A stretch of DNA of 54,228 bases from Fodinibius sp964490705 (GTDB taxonomy: Bacteria; Bacteroidota; Rhodothermia; Balneolales; Balneolaceae). Location: positions 1 through 54,228 of the forward strand of contig CAZBCG010000017.1 in the NCBI GenBank assembly GCA_964490705.1, read 5' to 3'. The notes under the pieces were generated by a model, which worked only from the letters and a program-made list of their open reading frames with translations, was not told the origin of the DNA and searched no databases. Each line of letters opens with the position of its first letter. Positions within the stretch are counted from its first letter, which is position 1. Shown piece after piece: positions 53,398 through 54,228 of this stretch. Both the position numbers and the translations under genes were made by a program.

Positions 53398-54165
53398 ATG
53401 TCTGATACATTTACGATCCACCTGAAAATATGGCGACAAGCGGGACCCGATAAGCCCGGTAAGCTGGTTGACTATACGCTTGATAACGTCAACGAGCATA
53501 TGTCGTTTTTGGAGATGCTCGATGTGTTAAACGAGCAGATTATTGCCAAAGGCGAAGAGGACCCCGTTGAGTTTGACTACGACTGCCGCGAAGGGATTTG
53601 TGGTTCGTGTAACCTGATGATTAACGGTCAGGCACACGGTCCCAAAGCAATGACCTGCTCGTGTCAGCTGCACATGCGTAATTACAGCGATGGTGATACC
53701 ATCGTTGTGGAGCCGTTCCGTGCTAAAGCGTTTCCCGTCATTAAAGATTTGGTTGTGGATCGCTCTGCTTTTGATCGTATTATCGAATCCGGCGGATATG
53801 TATCCGTCAAAACGGGATCGGCACCCGATGCCAATTCGATACCCATTGATAAATCCGTAGCAGATACAGCTTTTGATTACGCGACGTGTATTGGATGCGG
53901 TGCTTGCGTTGCTGCATGTCCGAATGGCTCTGCTTCATTGTTTACGGGAGCCAAGCTGGCCCATCTTAACCGATTGCCACAAGGTGAACCCGAGCGCAAG
54001 AAGCGCACGATTGCTATGGTCGAGCAGATGGAAGAGGAAGGCTTCGGCGATTGCTCAAATTACGCCGAGTGTGAGGCCGTATGCCCGAAAGGAATTTCGA
54101 TTTCAGCGATTGCCGAGATGCGCCGCAATTACATGAAGGCAACGCTGGCAGGTACTGAAGCTTAG
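53398..54165 (+). CDS. sdhB: Succinate dehydrogenase iron-sulfur subunit
   Basis: Carries electrons from FAD to the quinone in complex II. The 255-residue protein has a [2Fe-2S] site (CREGICGSC and the Cys of TCSCQL), a [4Fe-4S] site (CIGCGACVAACP) and a [3Fe-4S] site (CSNYAECEAVCP). The ATG at 53398 gives MSDTFTIHLKIWRQ; a GTG at 53380 inside the repeat would add six residues and is unlikely. The usual AAxxCPNGSASLF segment follows the second cluster. It closes the sdhCAB operon; the last 63 bases of the window hold nothing recognised. Confidence 0.96.
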   Translation: MSDTFTIHLKIWRQAGPDKPGKLVDYTLDNVNEHMSFLEMLDVLNEQIIAKGEEDPVEFDYDCREGICGSCNLMINGQAHGPKAMTCSCQLHMRNYSDGDTIVVEPFRAKAFPVIKDLVVDRSAFDRIIESGGYVSVKTGSAPDANSIPIDKSVADTAFDYATCIGCGACVAACPNGSASLFTGAKLAHLNRLPQGEPERKKRTIAMVEQMEEEGFGDCSNYAECEAVCPKGISISAIAEMRRNYMKATLAGTEA

Positions 54166-54228
54166 CAATTAACAAGGGTCTAGTGAAGCAAACACCTCAG
54201 AGAGGGTCGTCTCGAAGGTGAGCAAGTA

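Overview
The window looks like chromosomal DNA of a menaquinone-respiring member of the Rhodothermota/Balneolota branch of the Bacteroidota relatives (Balneola/Fodinibius-like). This rests on gene content: a complete alternative complex III operon joined to an A2-type caa3 oxidase, a B. subtilis-type SdhCAB, a bacilliredoxin-like YtxJ protein, mostly weak or absent Shine-Dalgarno sequences, and the small palindromic intergenic repeats common in that group. No rRNA, tRNA, CRISPR array, prophage or intact transposase gene was seen.

Layout. 1-11861 (minus strand): one respiratory operon, read right to left as actA, actB, actC, actD, actE, actF, a helix-turn-helix/membrane protein, sco1, coxB and coxA (cut by the window start). 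Menaquinol electrons would pass through ActABCDEF to cytochrome c domains carried on ActE and CoxB and on to oxygen. A divergent DUF420 gene (12240-12803) is probably linked to oxidase assembly. 12873-21654: polyphosphate kinase with an extra N-terminal domain, a UPF0173 hydrolase, a YciO/YrdC protein, 6-phosphofructokinase, YtxJ, MtnA and gamma-glutamyltranspeptidase. 21803-27313: two lipoproteins sharing a repeated Cys-containing domain, facing a transmembrane Ser/Thr kinase with TPRs and the ECF sigma factor transcribed ahead of it.

27388-34081 (minus): XerD-like recombinase, PgpH-type HD phosphohydrolase, DNA ligase and a RodZ-like protein. 34241-39091 (plus): comF, a membrane protein of unknown function, a histidine phosphatase, menaquinone methyltransferase, fabZ, panB and surE, closely spaced. 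39103-40933: a lipase-like hydrolase and a secreted protein of uncertain family. 41075-44397: a GNAT-like protein and a four-PAS soluble histidine kinase. 44378-47339: the yicC-gmk-rpoZ-coaBC operon. Then glmM, a PduO-type cobalamin adenosyltransferase and a YigZ protein. 50492-54165: sdhC, sdhA and sdhB, whose spacers hold dispersed repeats and what looks like the 3' relic of a GxxExxY gene.

Most genes are ordinary housekeeping or respiration genes. The points most worth a second look are the repeat/GxxExxY relic inside the sdh operon, the HTH-membrane protein inside the respiratory operon, the near-duplicate cytochrome c domains on ActE and CoxB, the sigma factor/kinase pair in which a threonine stands where an acidic residue is expected, the extended polyphosphate kinase, and a perfect 20-bp palindrome between the rodZ-like gene and comF. 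All family assignments were made by reading the sequence; no database search was run.
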